Virus record (IMG/VR): IMGVR_UViG_3300021197_001442
Location: 31,020 to 95,019 of that record
Source: a virus
Length of the DNA: 64,000 nt
Direction: 5' to 3' (one strand)
The notes below the pieces were generated by a model that saw nothing but the letters and a program-made list of their open reading frames with translations, was not told where the DNA came from and did not search any database. Both the position numbers and the translations under genes were made by a program. Of this stretch, positions 18,592 through 28,723 are shown in pieces (within the stretch, counting starts at the first letter, position 1; the number at the start of each line of letters is the position of its first letter).

Positions 18592-21500
18592 GATTCTGTG
18601 TCCTTGACTAGATCAACCGATGCGTCTATCTTAACTAGTTCGACCAAAGAGAAGAAATCATACGGCCAGTTATAACTGTAATCCAGTTCCTTAGTTCTGC
18701 CGGCTACCTCAAACTCAAACTTAAACCTCTTATCATCTAAACTATCACCGTGCTTAGAGGCTACCTTAGAGAAGTAGTTTTTAACTGCCTTCTGCTTGAC
18801 CTTGAACACCATCCACTGTAATTTAGATGGCATTTCGTCCGTGCCCAGTATTTCTTGGGTTAGTAGTCGATGATTTATAGAAACTTCTTTTTGTTGTATC
18901 TTGTCGACTGATTTCGGTGGAAGGTTTTGCCATATATGAATTAAGTCATCTTTATCGAAATTATGCTCAAACTCAAAAACGTACATTGCAAAAGGCTTAA
19001 CATGACTGCATGTGATAAAGTCCATTTTAGGCGGAAGAACATAATTCTGTAGCTTAGTCACCATCTGCTGTATCGAGTTTCCTTCTCCTAGGTCTCCATT
19101 TACAGCTGCTGCATAATTTTCCTCCGAGATTTCAAAAAATTGCTTCTTTAGCCCATCACCTGTAAAAGGAACTGCTATGACCGCTTCCTTAACTGTCTTG
19201 TTCACAGCGACTTCGCCAAGCCTACGAGGTGTCTGGTCAAACCCCATTAAGTCAACAAGAGACCTAACATTTCCATTGTTATAAAATGTATCACCTACAC
19301 CTGGGTGGGAGTCTAACCAATCCTGAGGTATGTCTGTGACTTGCAAGAAGATGCCCTGCTCCGGACTTTGAGGTGGTAGGCCGAACTGATGCCACATGCC
19401 TCTTGGCACCGACTCGGAGGCATAAGTGGGGATAGTCAAGTTGTTGTTTAAGTTAACTAACGAATCTCCAAAGTTTAACATAGGTGTTTCCCATTTAGGC
19501 TGGATAACATGCGCTATATGGTTTGCCTCTGGATCGTCACTTACGGCAAGAGCCTTTCCTGTAACCGGATCATAAGTAACTGATTTTATTCTTGCCCTGC
19601 CATCAGTTATAATAGTATCCTGTAGGTTTAGTATATTGTTTCTTAAAGTTGTAGGATTGGCTGCTGGGCCATCTGCGTAATAGCCTGCATCGTTGCCTGG
19701 ATTGTGTACACTGCCTACACGGTCAAACCTTATCTCCAAGGTACCATCTATCCCCCCCAGTATTTCAGCTAATGTATATTTCTTTGTTTCAGTAGCTGTG
19801 AATTGAACATCAAGCCAAGCTTCGCCATGATAATATGGAGGTGTTGCAACCCAGTTATAGCCACTGTAACTGTCTAGCATCTGCTGCCCATAGGTTCCAT
19901 CATGGTCAGTGGCAGCTGTGATGGCGTTACGGCCCGTTACAGCATGGAAGAAGGCCGAAGGCCTGCTATACATGGTAAATGTTTCTCGTAGATCTGTTTG
20001 CAGGGGGTTGTCTTGTGGTAACTCCAAGCCAACAACATCGGCAGACGAGGAGCGTGCTATGTTCATGCTGCGATACATCTTCACACGCATATTGTAAACA
20101 GAGCCACTAATCGCGTTTCCAAACCTTGGGTCACTTTCTGGTAGAGAAGTAATTGTTGTCATGTTTCCTTGTGGGAGGAAGAACTCTGGGACCTCTCCAA
20201 AAAAGTTGTGTGCCATCATACTATACAGTGGATCACCACGGCCATTCCAAGATGCAGTTATGTTTAGTGATGCACTGGGGTGCGGGGCCATATCTACCAA
20301 GGGCACTTCGGTAAGGTATTTCTCTGGTTCGACAGCAGCTTCAAAATCAATCATTCTAAATTTACTGCCATTGACACTAGAACTAATTGCGTAGTAAGAG
20401 CCAAGTTCTTGCACTTCATAGCTTGCTGTTAATACTGGGTATGGAACCCCTATACCAGATTTAATAGAATTGTATACAACTCCAGGGGCAAACATTGTCT
20501 CTAAGAATGGTCTTATCTTCGCATTCTCAAGAGTCGAATCTGCTCCCGTGTACTCAACAAACTTAGAGTATGATGATGAGAACTGGGTTGCCATCTGCAA
20601 GGTTCTCTCGGCAGGATAGAATCCATTGTATGGCAAGAACTTCATTAGTGCCTTACACGTTAAGGTTATTGACTGACTTAATGGAATACCAGCGTGCTCT
20701 TCATTGACAACATCAAAATATTTTAGGAAGTCACTGTTTGAATAGACGTTATAAAATTGCTCTTGTGAGCTATCTGTCGGGTAGTCAGAGGACACAGTTG
20801 CACCAAAAATATCAAAAGAGGCAGTGTTTTTTACATGGAAATCGCCACTGTTTGTTGATACGTAATATGGCATGTGGTCACTGATACGAAATTCTGGAAC
20901 TATGGAATAATCTTTGTTTCTTACTCTTAGCTCCTCGGCATAGTCGCTGTACGAATCATAAGCCGGGACTTGCCTGTTTGCGGAGCTTGTGACAAATACT
21001 CCGTTCTCCATGCGGCCAGCCATTTCCCCAGCTTGCCATTTGGCATTGCCGCCTCCAACACCAACGAAACCAAATATTCTATCACCAGTTCCAGCAGCTG
21101 ATCCTGCATTTGTTATGGATATACCAGAACGCGCTGTTGCAGATGATGTTGTGGCGACCCAATGCTTGAGGGCATAGAGTGCCGAAGCGGTTAGCGATGT
21201 TTTTGATGAGAAATGTCCTTGGGTGGTATTATTTTGAAGTTCTCCCGTGCTCGTGCCGGATTCTGCGTCAGCAGGTCTGAACCGGGCGGCAATGACAGAG
21301 TTTAGACTATCCTCAGTTTCTCCACCACCAGTAGCATTAAAAAATCCATCTAGTGCCCAAACACTGTACTTGCTTTGACCAGCGAAGCTAACTTTATTGG
21401 CTCTATTAGCATTTCTAGTTGCTCTGTTAGAGTGCCAGTAGTTGATTGTATAGCCTTCTCTTTGGCGGATTCTATTATCGTATACATTCTTTTCGGCAGG

Positions 21501-24500
21501 GTAGATTGTCTCTGCATAGGTAAGGCCAACAAAGTCATCATACAAATCTTTAACTTTATCATAAATCTGCTGTTCCCGGTGGACAGGAGCATAATTTTGA
21601 TTTAGTTCTTGGCTAGAGTAATAGCTGATGTTATTGCCATAACTAGAAGCAATGTCATAATCACCAATTGTCTGTACGATTGGCTTGTACTTGGAAATAA
21701 TTGGTGACTCTCTAAACTGCTTAAAACTACCATATCTTTGTGCTGGTAGGACTCTGCCCTCTGGGGTGTAGGATTGTCTATCAGGCACAAGCACAGAAAT
21801 AGTATGGCTTTCTCTAAGCGCTTGTGCAACAGGATGGTCATAACCTCTTATTTGATTCCATGTGTTATAACCATGCACATAGCCACGGTTGTAGAAAATA
21901 GCTGGGGATATGGCTTCCAATACAGTGCCTTGGTCGTTTATTCTTTGGGACGTGTTATGGTCGACTATAATATATGGGCTATCGGTTCTACCCACATGTG
22001 CCCCTAGTGGGAAACCCAAAGTTTGTGCTGATGCTGAGACTGGGTCTCGAACAACCAAGCTTAACCTAGACGGTGAAATATTTATTTCCTCGCCCAAGCT
22101 TGTATAGTGACTCTCAGAGTTAAAAGCAATTGCGTTTGTATAACCGGCAGAGGTGGAAACCTCAAAGTCTCTTGGCGCGTAACCAAGCATGGTTCTGCCG
22201 CTAGCACGAGTGCCACCAACAGGAGTTGACTCATACGATGAAGTAAGCCAAGCATACTGCAAGTCACTCTGCGGGATAGGGTGAGTTATAAAAGCATTGT
22301 CGCTAACAGACGCAGTAGCAACAGTGCCTGCATCATCGGTAAAAGCATTACTGTACTTTATCTGGTTAAGTGTGTTTCTGTTCACCTTGTGGAAGTTAGC
22401 AACGCCAGAGTAATCAGCGGACGTGGCTGTGACGCCTGGCCTGAACCCAAACTGCGAGGTTGAGGCTGACAGTAGGGTTCTAAGTGGTGCCCTGACTAAT
22501 AGATTCCTAAAAGGTAGTGCGTTGTACACACTAAACTGTGACGTGGCTACGTCTAAACTACCGTGAGAAGTATCAGGCCCGCCAGGTGACGAGAACCTTG
22601 TTATCATCATGTGGTTAGAGCTTGAGGGATGCAATATTTCTCTATCTGCAATCCCGTCTACATGGATAGAGGTTATATTTGTAACTGCGACGCCTTCGTT
22701 AGCAACAAACTGACTGTCTCCACCAACCTTGCCAGCAACCTGCACAACTTCTCTAATTTTTGTGTAGTTGCCTAGTGTCTCACTACCAGTGGTTATCTGT
22801 AGGTTTTCAATGTTGACTGGTCTTTTGACTTTTACATTTCTCGTGAAGACAGAGTATGGCCTTGTTGCACGAGGCCAAAGACCGTCATTCATACTCTGAA
22901 ATCTAATACCTGTTGCAACTTGCCCAGCATAAAAACTCTCTGCTCTAGTTGAAGCGTCGTCAGTACCGTCTGAGACACTCTGGTGTCTTGACAAGAAGCC
23001 CCCTACAAACTTTTCAGTGAATGGGGTCTGCATCGGGATTTCCCCGCCTAAATGGTAAGACTCAAATGAGTGTATGTTGACAGCCTGGAAATCTGTAAAG
23101 GTAGTGTTGTAGCCAGTATCTAGACCACCACTTAAATATCTGACAGGATGATAATTTTGTGGGCTCACTTCACTAAATGGGGGCGCTGAGTCTGAGTAAG
23201 TGAAGTATTTTTTGTGCATGGGGTGAATAACATCGTTTATGTCCCTGATGGAGTCGCTGTCTCTGGTCAGGGTAGAAACCTGTGATCCGTAATTCTCTGT
23301 GTACGAGTCCATGAAAGCACCAGGCCTGGTCATTGGAGGAAGGTTAACACCACCATGAATAGCTCTACGTCCTGTGCCAAATCTTGAAGTCTTGTCCTCA
23401 CGATTGGACTCGAATGTTATTTTGACTGGTGTTGACTTTCTACGTTCTCTGCCAAATCTCTTAGATGCTATAATAGCTGCTCTGGTTTCATTTACACCTG
23501 CATCACTGGAGGAAAGAACTGGGTTAGTGGCGTCCGCATAACTCCAAAAGATAGTGTTATCGGCTTGGTCGTTTGAAACTGGAGCCTGGATGTGCCTGTA
23601 GTTTGGTATTTCTTCTGGGATAAACTCATGGGCACCAGCCACACCACCAGCTAAAGCCAGGTCTGTCCCCAGTCTACCAGTCTTTAGATCAACGGTAGGA
23701 AATTTATTTTCGTATTTAGCTCTCTCAAGAACATGGCTCTCCACCATTGTTCTGATATCATCAGATGTATTAGCTGACGCTGGAATCAACTGGCCTAGAA
23801 TGATTGATAATGATGAGTCTATCCATCTGTAGAAATCAACATACTTGTCAAGATCTGGCGTGTTTTCAATATTCTCAAAAAACAAGCTTCTTAACTTATT
23901 TAAATCTTTGTACTCTTGGCGATATTTATTGACTGGCTCGCCAATAAGATTGTTAAAGCCAACAATTGTTGAAAACATGTTTAGCATTTCTTCAGATATT
24001 GTCTGGTACATGCTCTTTTCAATTGCGAAGAAATGATTAATTGTCCTACTATCCCTTGTGAAAGTCTCATCATCAAAGTCTAATATTTTCGTCATATCGT
24101 CGCTAGTTATGACCTCTGGTGGCGACTGAACCGCTGTCTGGACATATTCAACAGAAACTGAGTCGGTTGAACTAGCCGGGAAGAAAAAGCCCCTTCCTGT
24201 GTACTGGTTGCCTACTGAATGTCCAAAATCTCCTGGGTACCTGTCTCTCTTCGCTATTGAGCCAGACGAAAAGTCATTTACTAAGAATTCTCCGTTAGCG
24301 TCTGATGTTAATATGTCGTCTAAATTCCAGTGTAGAGCAAGTGTTTCCTTTCTTGGTACAATATTATCATCTAAGTCTGTATCGTATAAGAAAGCACTTT
24401 CGTGCGGCCTAAGCAGGCCATAAGAATTAGTATTTTTAGCATGTGCGGTAACCTCTTCATTCTCTAAGAACGTATTCCAGTGACGCAAGGAAGTAGCCTT

Positions 24501-27164
24501 TACATCAGACTTTGTGACAGTAGAGCCGGTGAAGTTAGCCCTGTTAGCTCCTATATAATACCTTCTTGGGTTTGATATATAACCATTATTGGTGCTAGAC
24601 TGCGCTAGAACACCATTAACAGTGAATTCATTTTTCACAACCCCTAGCTCAGTGTTTACGCCGTACAGTTCCAGTACAACATTGGACTCTCCACTTGTCC
24701 CAGATGAGCCAGAAATTTTATTAGCCTGGTCCTTTTTACTTAGATATGTGCGAACTGCAAAATTCCACTTTGCATCATCATATACATTTTGGTATACACT
24801 ACTTGTTAAGAAGACGCTCTTGTCAGGATTTTCTAAAACAAAGTAAACATCTTTTGAGTTCTTATAAGTTCTAACCGCGTATAGCTGCAAACTTCTGTCA
24901 GTGGCTGCTGAATAGCCTGCGAAATCTTGCAAATCTAAAGAGGTATTTACCCTATGATATCCAAATACCGAGGAGCTTAAAAAGTCAGTTGAAAAATAAT
25001 TTTGCTCGCTTGGCTCAAATTTCCTTGGAAATAAAACCTCTATCTCCGCAGTTGAAGAATTTGAAGAGCAAGAGAGGTATGTGACATCCAATGTATTCGG
25101 ATTTGCGCTAGACGTTTGATGTGTAATAGTAGATTCAAATCTAGTAGGGTGGTTGAAGTCAGCAAACTTTCTCTTTGCCACAGAACTTCTAAAATTGTCT
25201 CGCAACTTGTGTACAACGTTGTTGCCATACAAATTGATTTTTATTAGTTCGTCATCTACACCATAACATCTAATCACATTCCTAAAAGATTTTTCTGTCC
25301 CCTTGGACTTATAGATATAAACAAGGTTATTATAAATATTTTGATATATTAAGTTTTTAATTTCAGATAAATCTTTTTCATAAAATTCTGTTTCGCTTTG
25401 TCTTCTAAATTGCTCTAAAACGCTTGCATCGACAAATATCTCAGGTGCGAACAGACCATTAGATTCTAGAGATCTATTGGAAAATGGGCTAGCTTTGTAG
25501 CTGGAGCTTGTGTAACTAACATCTTTTAGTCTGTTGACTTCTTTAATTTGAGTGTGTAAAGTATCAAAATAACTTCCCATTATCTGGGTAAGGTTTAATA
25601 TCTCGCCACCCTTCTCCTCTTCCTCTTCAATGATCCATGATGGGAGACTGTAGTATATGGAAGAATTGTTTTGATAGTCGTATGAGGAGCCACTAAGAAC
25701 TAATTCTGCCCTCTTAGCGGACACTAGGGGGTGATCTGCGTAGATGACGGGGTCTTCTACCTCAAAAGGTGCTGCGCTTGCTGAGACAATCGCTGAGCCT
25801 GTGTTTCGAGCACCTGAGCCTGGATAGTTGTTCCATATCCCGTTAGTTATTCTTCCAGAGTAATCAAGAACGGTGGAGTCTGTCGTTGTGTCACCGACAG
25901 TTCCCTCGTTAAATTTAAAGTAAACACCAAGTTCTGTGTTGGCTATGTCTGTGTTTGTGCCGCCGTCAACATGTCTAAAGTAATTCTTTGCTATCTCTTC
26001 GTGGGTTCTGGCTGTCTTCCAATACCTGAACTCGTCCATTGAGCCATAGAATGGGCTATGGCCATTAGTTTGTTGGTTACCAGGGATTGAAGTGCTTGTA
26101 CTGCCCGATGGCCCAAACACACCAGCACCGATCCTGGCCTTTAGAGACCCAGTGATTTCGCCAAGAGCAGCAACAGTTGTGTTGGTTTCAGTTTCGTGTA
26201 GATTACCATTAAGATAAAACTTTGCTTCCAACTGCGTAGAGCTAGAAACAAATGATAAGGCAATATGATTCCATGTATCTTTTAGTGAAGACGTAGTAAA
26301 AGTAGAGCCACCAAACCCAACGTCCCACACATTAGATCCAGATGCTAAGTGGACCCTAATCGGGTCTACCCCAGCGCTGTCGCTACTGGCAGTGGCAAAG
26401 ATGAGGAGCCTTCCGTACCCAACACTAGAACTAAGAGCACCATTGTGTAAATCAAACAAGACCTGGTTGGCGGGGACCCCGGTGTGTATGCTTGTCCAAC
26501 TGCTGTTGAAATTTACCCAAAACTCTGTTGTGACGCCCTTAGATAAATCAAACCTAAGATTAGATTCTCTTGTACCCTGTTTGCCGAGCGATAAAACGCC
26601 CTCTGTGTCGTATATATCCGAGTCGTAAATATTTGAAGCGCTAAACTCTGAGTGTATTGTTTTGCCCACCATGCCGCTGGAAGCAGTGTGTGGGCCACCA
26701 AAAATTTCTATGTACTCTAGAGTTGTTATCCCCCCGGTTGTCCATCCAATCTTTGTTGTAGCAGAGGACTCGTAAAGTGTGGGGCCAGCACCGGCAATCC
26801 CAGTATAATCTGCTGTGATACCAAAATTACCATAGCCAGTTGTGGTTGGGTATTCGTGGTCGTAGATGTAGAGATCTAAATAAGATGAGCTATTGTGGAA
26901 TTCTTGCTTCTCAGCAGCAGAACCATCGTAAGGATATTCATTGGTGATTCTATCAAACGATGTTTCATAGTACTTTTTAGCAGAACCGTAGCGAACAAAG
27001 TTTGATGCACTTGCAAAGTCTACATTTGGGATAAATCTATTTTTGTCGGTTACCTTAGCACGTATATTCTTATACGATTCAGCGTCTTGACCCAAGGTGT
27101 CGGGGTCAACCGAAGAAAGTACCTTGTAGGATTTTCCCTTATCAAAAAGATTCTTACTACTCAT
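18588..27164 (-). CDS. giant virion protein, 2858 aa, with a LamG/concanavalin-like domain
   Basis: The largest gene in the window (8.6 kb). Residues about 185-395 fit a LamG-type beta sandwich: TEFWVNFN, a WNHIALSFV strand, KFYLNGNL, and the closing GSMDEFRYWKTARTHEEIAKNYF region. LamG-like domains often bind carbohydrate. Further on are long stretches rich in Ser, Tyr and Asn without repeats I could identify, ending in a charged globular region (FKFEFEVAGRTKELDYSY). It lies between the 520-aa protein and the 389-aa protein, downstream of gp6, where T4 carries gp7 and other wedge proteins, so a giant wedge or arm protein is plausible but unproven. It overlaps both neighbours by 4 bp. Confidence 0.85.
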   Translation of the reverse strand: MSSKNLFDKGKSYKVLSSVDPDTLGQDAESYKNIRAKVTDKNRFIPNVDFASASNFVRYGSAKKYYETSFDRITNEYPYDGSAAEKQEFHNSSSYLDLYIYDHEYPTTTGYGNFGITADYTGIAGAGPTLYESSATTKIGWTTGGITTLEYIEIFGGPHTASSGMVGKTIHSEFSASNIYDSDIYDTEGVLSLGKQGTRESNLRFDLSKGVTTEFWVNFNSSWTSIHTGVPANQVLFDLHNGALSSSVGYGRLLIFATASSDSAGVDPIRVHLASGSNVWDVGFGGSTFTTSSLKDTWNHIALSFVSSSTQLEAKFYLNGNLHETETNTTVAALGEITGSLKARIGAGVFGPSGSTSTSIPGNQQTNGHSPFYGSMDEFRYWKTARTHEEIAKNYFRHVDGGTNTDIANTELGVYFKFNEGTVGDTTTDSTVLDYSGRITNGIWNNYPGSGARNTGSAIVSASAAPFEVEDPVIYADHPLVSAKRAELVLSGSSYDYQNNSSIYYSLPSWIIEEEEEKGGEILNLTQIMGSYFDTLHTQIKEVNRLKDVSYTSSSYKASPFSNRSLESNGLFAPEIFVDASVLEQFRRQSETEFYEKDLSEIKNLIYQNIYNNLVYIYKSKGTEKSFRNVIRCYGVDDELIKINLYGNNVVHKLRDNFRSSVAKRKFADFNHPTRFESTITHQTSSANPNTLDVTYLSCSSNSSTAEIEVLFPRKFEPSEQNYFSTDFLSSSVFGYHRVNTSLDLQDFAGYSAATDRSLQLYAVRTYKNSKDVYFVLENPDKSVFLTSSVYQNVYDDAKWNFAVRTYLSKKDQANKISGSSGTSGESNVVLELYGVNTELGVVKNEFTVNGVLAQSSTNNGYISNPRRYYIGANRANFTGSTVTKSDVKATSLRHWNTFLENEEVTAHAKNTNSYGLLRPHESAFLYDTDLDDNIVPRKETLALHWNLDDILTSDANGEFLVNDFSSGSIAKRDRYPGDFGHSVGNQYTGRGFFFPASSTDSVSVEYVQTAVQSPPEVITSDDMTKILDFDDETFTRDSRTINHFFAIEKSMYQTISEEMLNMFSTIVGFNNLIGEPVNKYRQEYKDLNKLRSLFFENIENTPDLDKYVDFYRWIDSSLSIILGQLIPASANTSDDIRTMVESHVLERAKYENKFPTVDLKTGRLGTDLALAGGVAGAHEFIPEEIPNYRHIQAPVSNDQADNTIFWSYADATNPVLSSSDAGVNETRAAIIASKRFGRERRKSTPVKITFESNREDKTSRFGTGRRAIHGGVNLPPMTRPGAFMDSYTENYGSQVSTLTRDSDSIRDINDVIHPMHKKYFTYSDSAPPFSEVSPQNYHPVRYLSGGLDTGYNTTFTDFQAVNIHSFESYHLGGEIPMQTPFTEKFVGGFLSRHQSVSDGTDDASTRAESFYAGQVATGIRFQSMNDGLWPRATRPYSVFTRNVKVKRPVNIENLQITTGSETLGNYTKIREVVQVAGKVGGDSQFVANEGVAVTNITSIHVDGIADREILHPSSSNHMMITRFSSPGGPDTSHGSLDVATSQFSVYNALPFRNLLVRAPLRTLLSASTSQFGFRPGVTATSADYSGVANFHKVNRNTLNQIKYSNAFTDDAGTVATASVSDNAFITHPIPQSDLQYAWLTSSYESTPVGGTRASGRTMLGYAPRDFEVSTSAGYTNAIAFNSESHYTSLGEEINISPSRLSLVVRDPVSASAQTLGFPLGAHVGRTDSPYIIVDHNTSQRINDQGTVLEAISPAIFYNRGYVHGYNTWNQIRGYDHPVAQALRESHTISVLVPDRQSYTPEGRVLPAQRYGSFKQFRESPIISKYKPIVQTIGDYDIASSYGNNISYYSSQELNQNYAPVHREQQIYDKVKDLYDDFVGLTYAETIYPAEKNVYDNRIRQREGYTINYWHSNRATRNANRANKVSFAGQSKYSVWALDGFFNATGGGETEDSLNSVIAARFRPADAESGTSTGELQNNTTQGHFSSKTSLTASALYALKHWVATTSSATARSGISITNAGSAAGTGDRIFGFVGVGGGNAKWQAGEMAGRMENGVFVTSSANRQVPAYDSYSDYAEELRVRNKDYSIVPEFRISDHMPYYVSTNSGDFHVKNTASFDIFGATVSSDYPTDSSQEQFYNVYSNSDFLKYFDVVNEEHAGIPLSQSITLTCKALMKFLPYNGFYPAERTLQMATQFSSSYSKFVEYTGADSTLENAKIRPFLETMFAPGVVYNSIKSGIGVPYPVLTASYEVQELGSYYAISSSVNGSKFRMIDFEAAVEPEKYLTEVPLVDMAPHPSASLNITASWNGRGDPLYSMMAHNFFGEVPEFFLPQGNMTTITSLPESDPRFGNAISGSVYNMRVKMYRSMNIARSSSADVVGLELPQDNPLQTDLRETFTMYSRPSAFFHAVTGRNAITAATDHDGTYGQQMLDSYSGYNWVATPPYYHGEAWLDVQFTATETKKYTLAEILGGIDGTLEIRFDRVGSVHNPGNDAGYYADGPAANPTTLRNNILNLQDTIITDGRARIKSVTYDPVTGKALAVSDDPEANHIAHVIQPKWETPMLNFGDSLVNLNNNLTIPTYASESVPRGMWHQFGLPPQSPEQGIFLQVTDIPQDWLDSHPGVGDTFYNNGNVRSLVDLMGFDQTPRRLGEVAVNKTVKEAVIAVPFTGDGLKKQFFEISEENYAAAVNGDLGEGNSIQQMVTKLQNYVLPPKMDFITCSHVKPFAMYVFEFEHNFDKDDLIHIWQNLPPKSVDKIQQKEVSINHRLLTQEILGTDEMPSKLQWMVFKVKQKAVKNYFSKVASKHGDSLDDKRFKFEFEVAGRTKELDYSYNWPYDFFSLVELVKIDASVDLVKDTES

Positions 27165-28723
27165 TTTTCAACCCTGAACTTAAATACCTCTGGCTGTTCT
27201 ATCCAGTCACCTATCGAATTATTATAATAAGTAAACTTAACCCCGTACATATAGCCTTCTTGCAGCATCGACATATCAAGATCAAAATAATTACCAGACA
27301 TGTCGTAACTCATTGCTGTGTGTAGGTCGCTTCCTGTTCCATACGGAACAACGTCAAGTTCGTCTATTATTCTGAATATCTTGTAAGAGCCGCTCTCTAT
27401 CTCCGTGTTTTCTGCTACCTTGGAGGCTACGTTATAAACTGTTGGGCACCAATCTTTAGACCGCACGAAGACTCTGAACCTAGCTGATTCGGACGTAGAG
27501 TAGACTGGCTTTAAGTTAGTTATATTGGTTACAAACTTGTCGGACGGAGCCACCTCATAAGAACCAACCGTAGACGGTGTTATTGAGCCAGTATGGTATT
27601 GTATTGATGCCCCGGTAGCGTCAGCAATGGAATCGCTACCACTAAACCACACATCGTAAACTGTTTCTAGTGGAGCTGTGGCAGCTGTTAGCGCTACACT
27701 AGCAGTGTAGATCCCTGTTGACGAGTAGGAGCCCGTCACAACCCTATTGCGGCCTGCATGTGTAACATGGGTGCCATCGACTACAAGCTCAAGTGCGCTT
27801 CCAGATGGAGCCGAATCGTCTGTCGAGCCAGAGAATAGACTTACATAAATATTGCCCGTGCCGATACCAGGAATATTTCTTAGCTGTCCCCGGAAGTAGT
27901 TGTAAAGATAAATTCTATTTAAGTTCTCGTCCGCTGTTGCAAGAGAACTTGAGTAAATAAAGTTACCTCTATTGTCGAGGTCTCTTGAATCCCAGCGTGC
28001 TTCCAAAACTGGACGCTTAAAGAAAAACTCTGAGCCCCTGGCAAAGAACTTTTTAGTATAATAGGACCTTGACTCAGCTTCATGGCTAGAGGAAAGCATC
28101 ACACCAAAGCCATAGTTACTTTTAACTCCAAGCACATTATTTGTGTCGTTTAGCCATTGTTCAACCAAAGTTGTTACGTCAACCTCTAGGTCTTCAGTGC
28201 CGCCATCAAAAGCCTGCGTGAATGACGAAGAAAGGTCCGTATCTGGGTTAGCGTAATCACCACCCTGTGTTGTCCAAGCTGTGGCTGACTTTCTGTTTAT
28301 CCAGTTAGAACCTATGCCACCAGCTGTTGAATCGGTGTAGCCTTCCATATCTAGACCAAAACCCTCCTCCCATTCGCGAGTGCCCGTGGATCCCGTAACT
28401 GCTTTTATTTCCATGGTGTAACTTTTAGGCAGGGTCTGACCGTGCTTTGCATTGTACATCTTTAAGTAAAAAGACACGCTTCCACTTGTTGGAATATCCC
28501 CTGCTGTCCTGTCAGCTGCAACATCCGTGGTATCAAATTCAATCAAAATTCTAGCTAACTCAGCTGATAGTCCAGAAGATGAAGAAGCCTGTCCGTAAAT
28601 TGAAAAAACTTCTAGCACGTCTGACTGGCCCATGTTAGAGCTAGTACCTCTGGTCGTCAAATTAGACTTAAAAGCATTTGTAATTGTATTGTCTTTTGTT
28701 GCAAAGTATCTCTTGATTGCCAT
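27161..28723 (-). CDS. virion structural protein, 520 aa
   Basis: A beta-rich protein located immediately after gp6. The first 230 residues resemble DNRLRE-type extracellular stalk domains: ILIEFDTTDV, SVSFYLKMYNA, a DVTTLVEQWLND helix and YGFGVMLSSSHEAESRSYYT. The following region (residues 260-400) looks like two Ig-like sandwiches (ALELVVDGTHVTH, YTASVALTA, YDVWFSGSDSI), and the C-terminus is strand rich. No enzyme motif. A stalk or connector in the baseplate is a reasonable guess. It overlaps gp6 by one base and the 2858-aa gene by 4 bp, so the three are co-translated. Confidence 0.82.
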   Translation of the reverse strand: MAIKRYFATKDNTITNAFKSNLTTRGTSSNMGQSDVLEVFSIYGQASSSSGLSAELARILIEFDTTDVAADRTAGDIPTSGSVSFYLKMYNAKHGQTLPKSYTMEIKAVTGSTGTREWEEGFGLDMEGYTDSTAGGIGSNWINRKSATAWTTQGGDYANPDTDLSSSFTQAFDGGTEDLEVDVTTLVEQWLNDTNNVLGVKSNYGFGVMLSSSHEAESRSYYTKKFFARGSEFFFKRPVLEARWDSRDLDNRGNFIYSSSLATADENLNRIYLYNYFRGQLRNIPGIGTGNIYVSLFSGSTDDSAPSGSALELVVDGTHVTHAGRNRVVTGSYSSTGIYTASVALTAATAPLETVYDVWFSGSDSIADATGASIQYHTGSITPSTVGSYEVAPSDKFVTNITNLKPVYSTSESARFRVFVRSKDWCPTVYNVASKVAENTEIESGSYKIFRIIDELDVVPYGTGSDLHTAMSYDMSGNYFDLDMSMLQEGYMYGVKFTYYNNSIGDWIEQPEVFKFRVEK

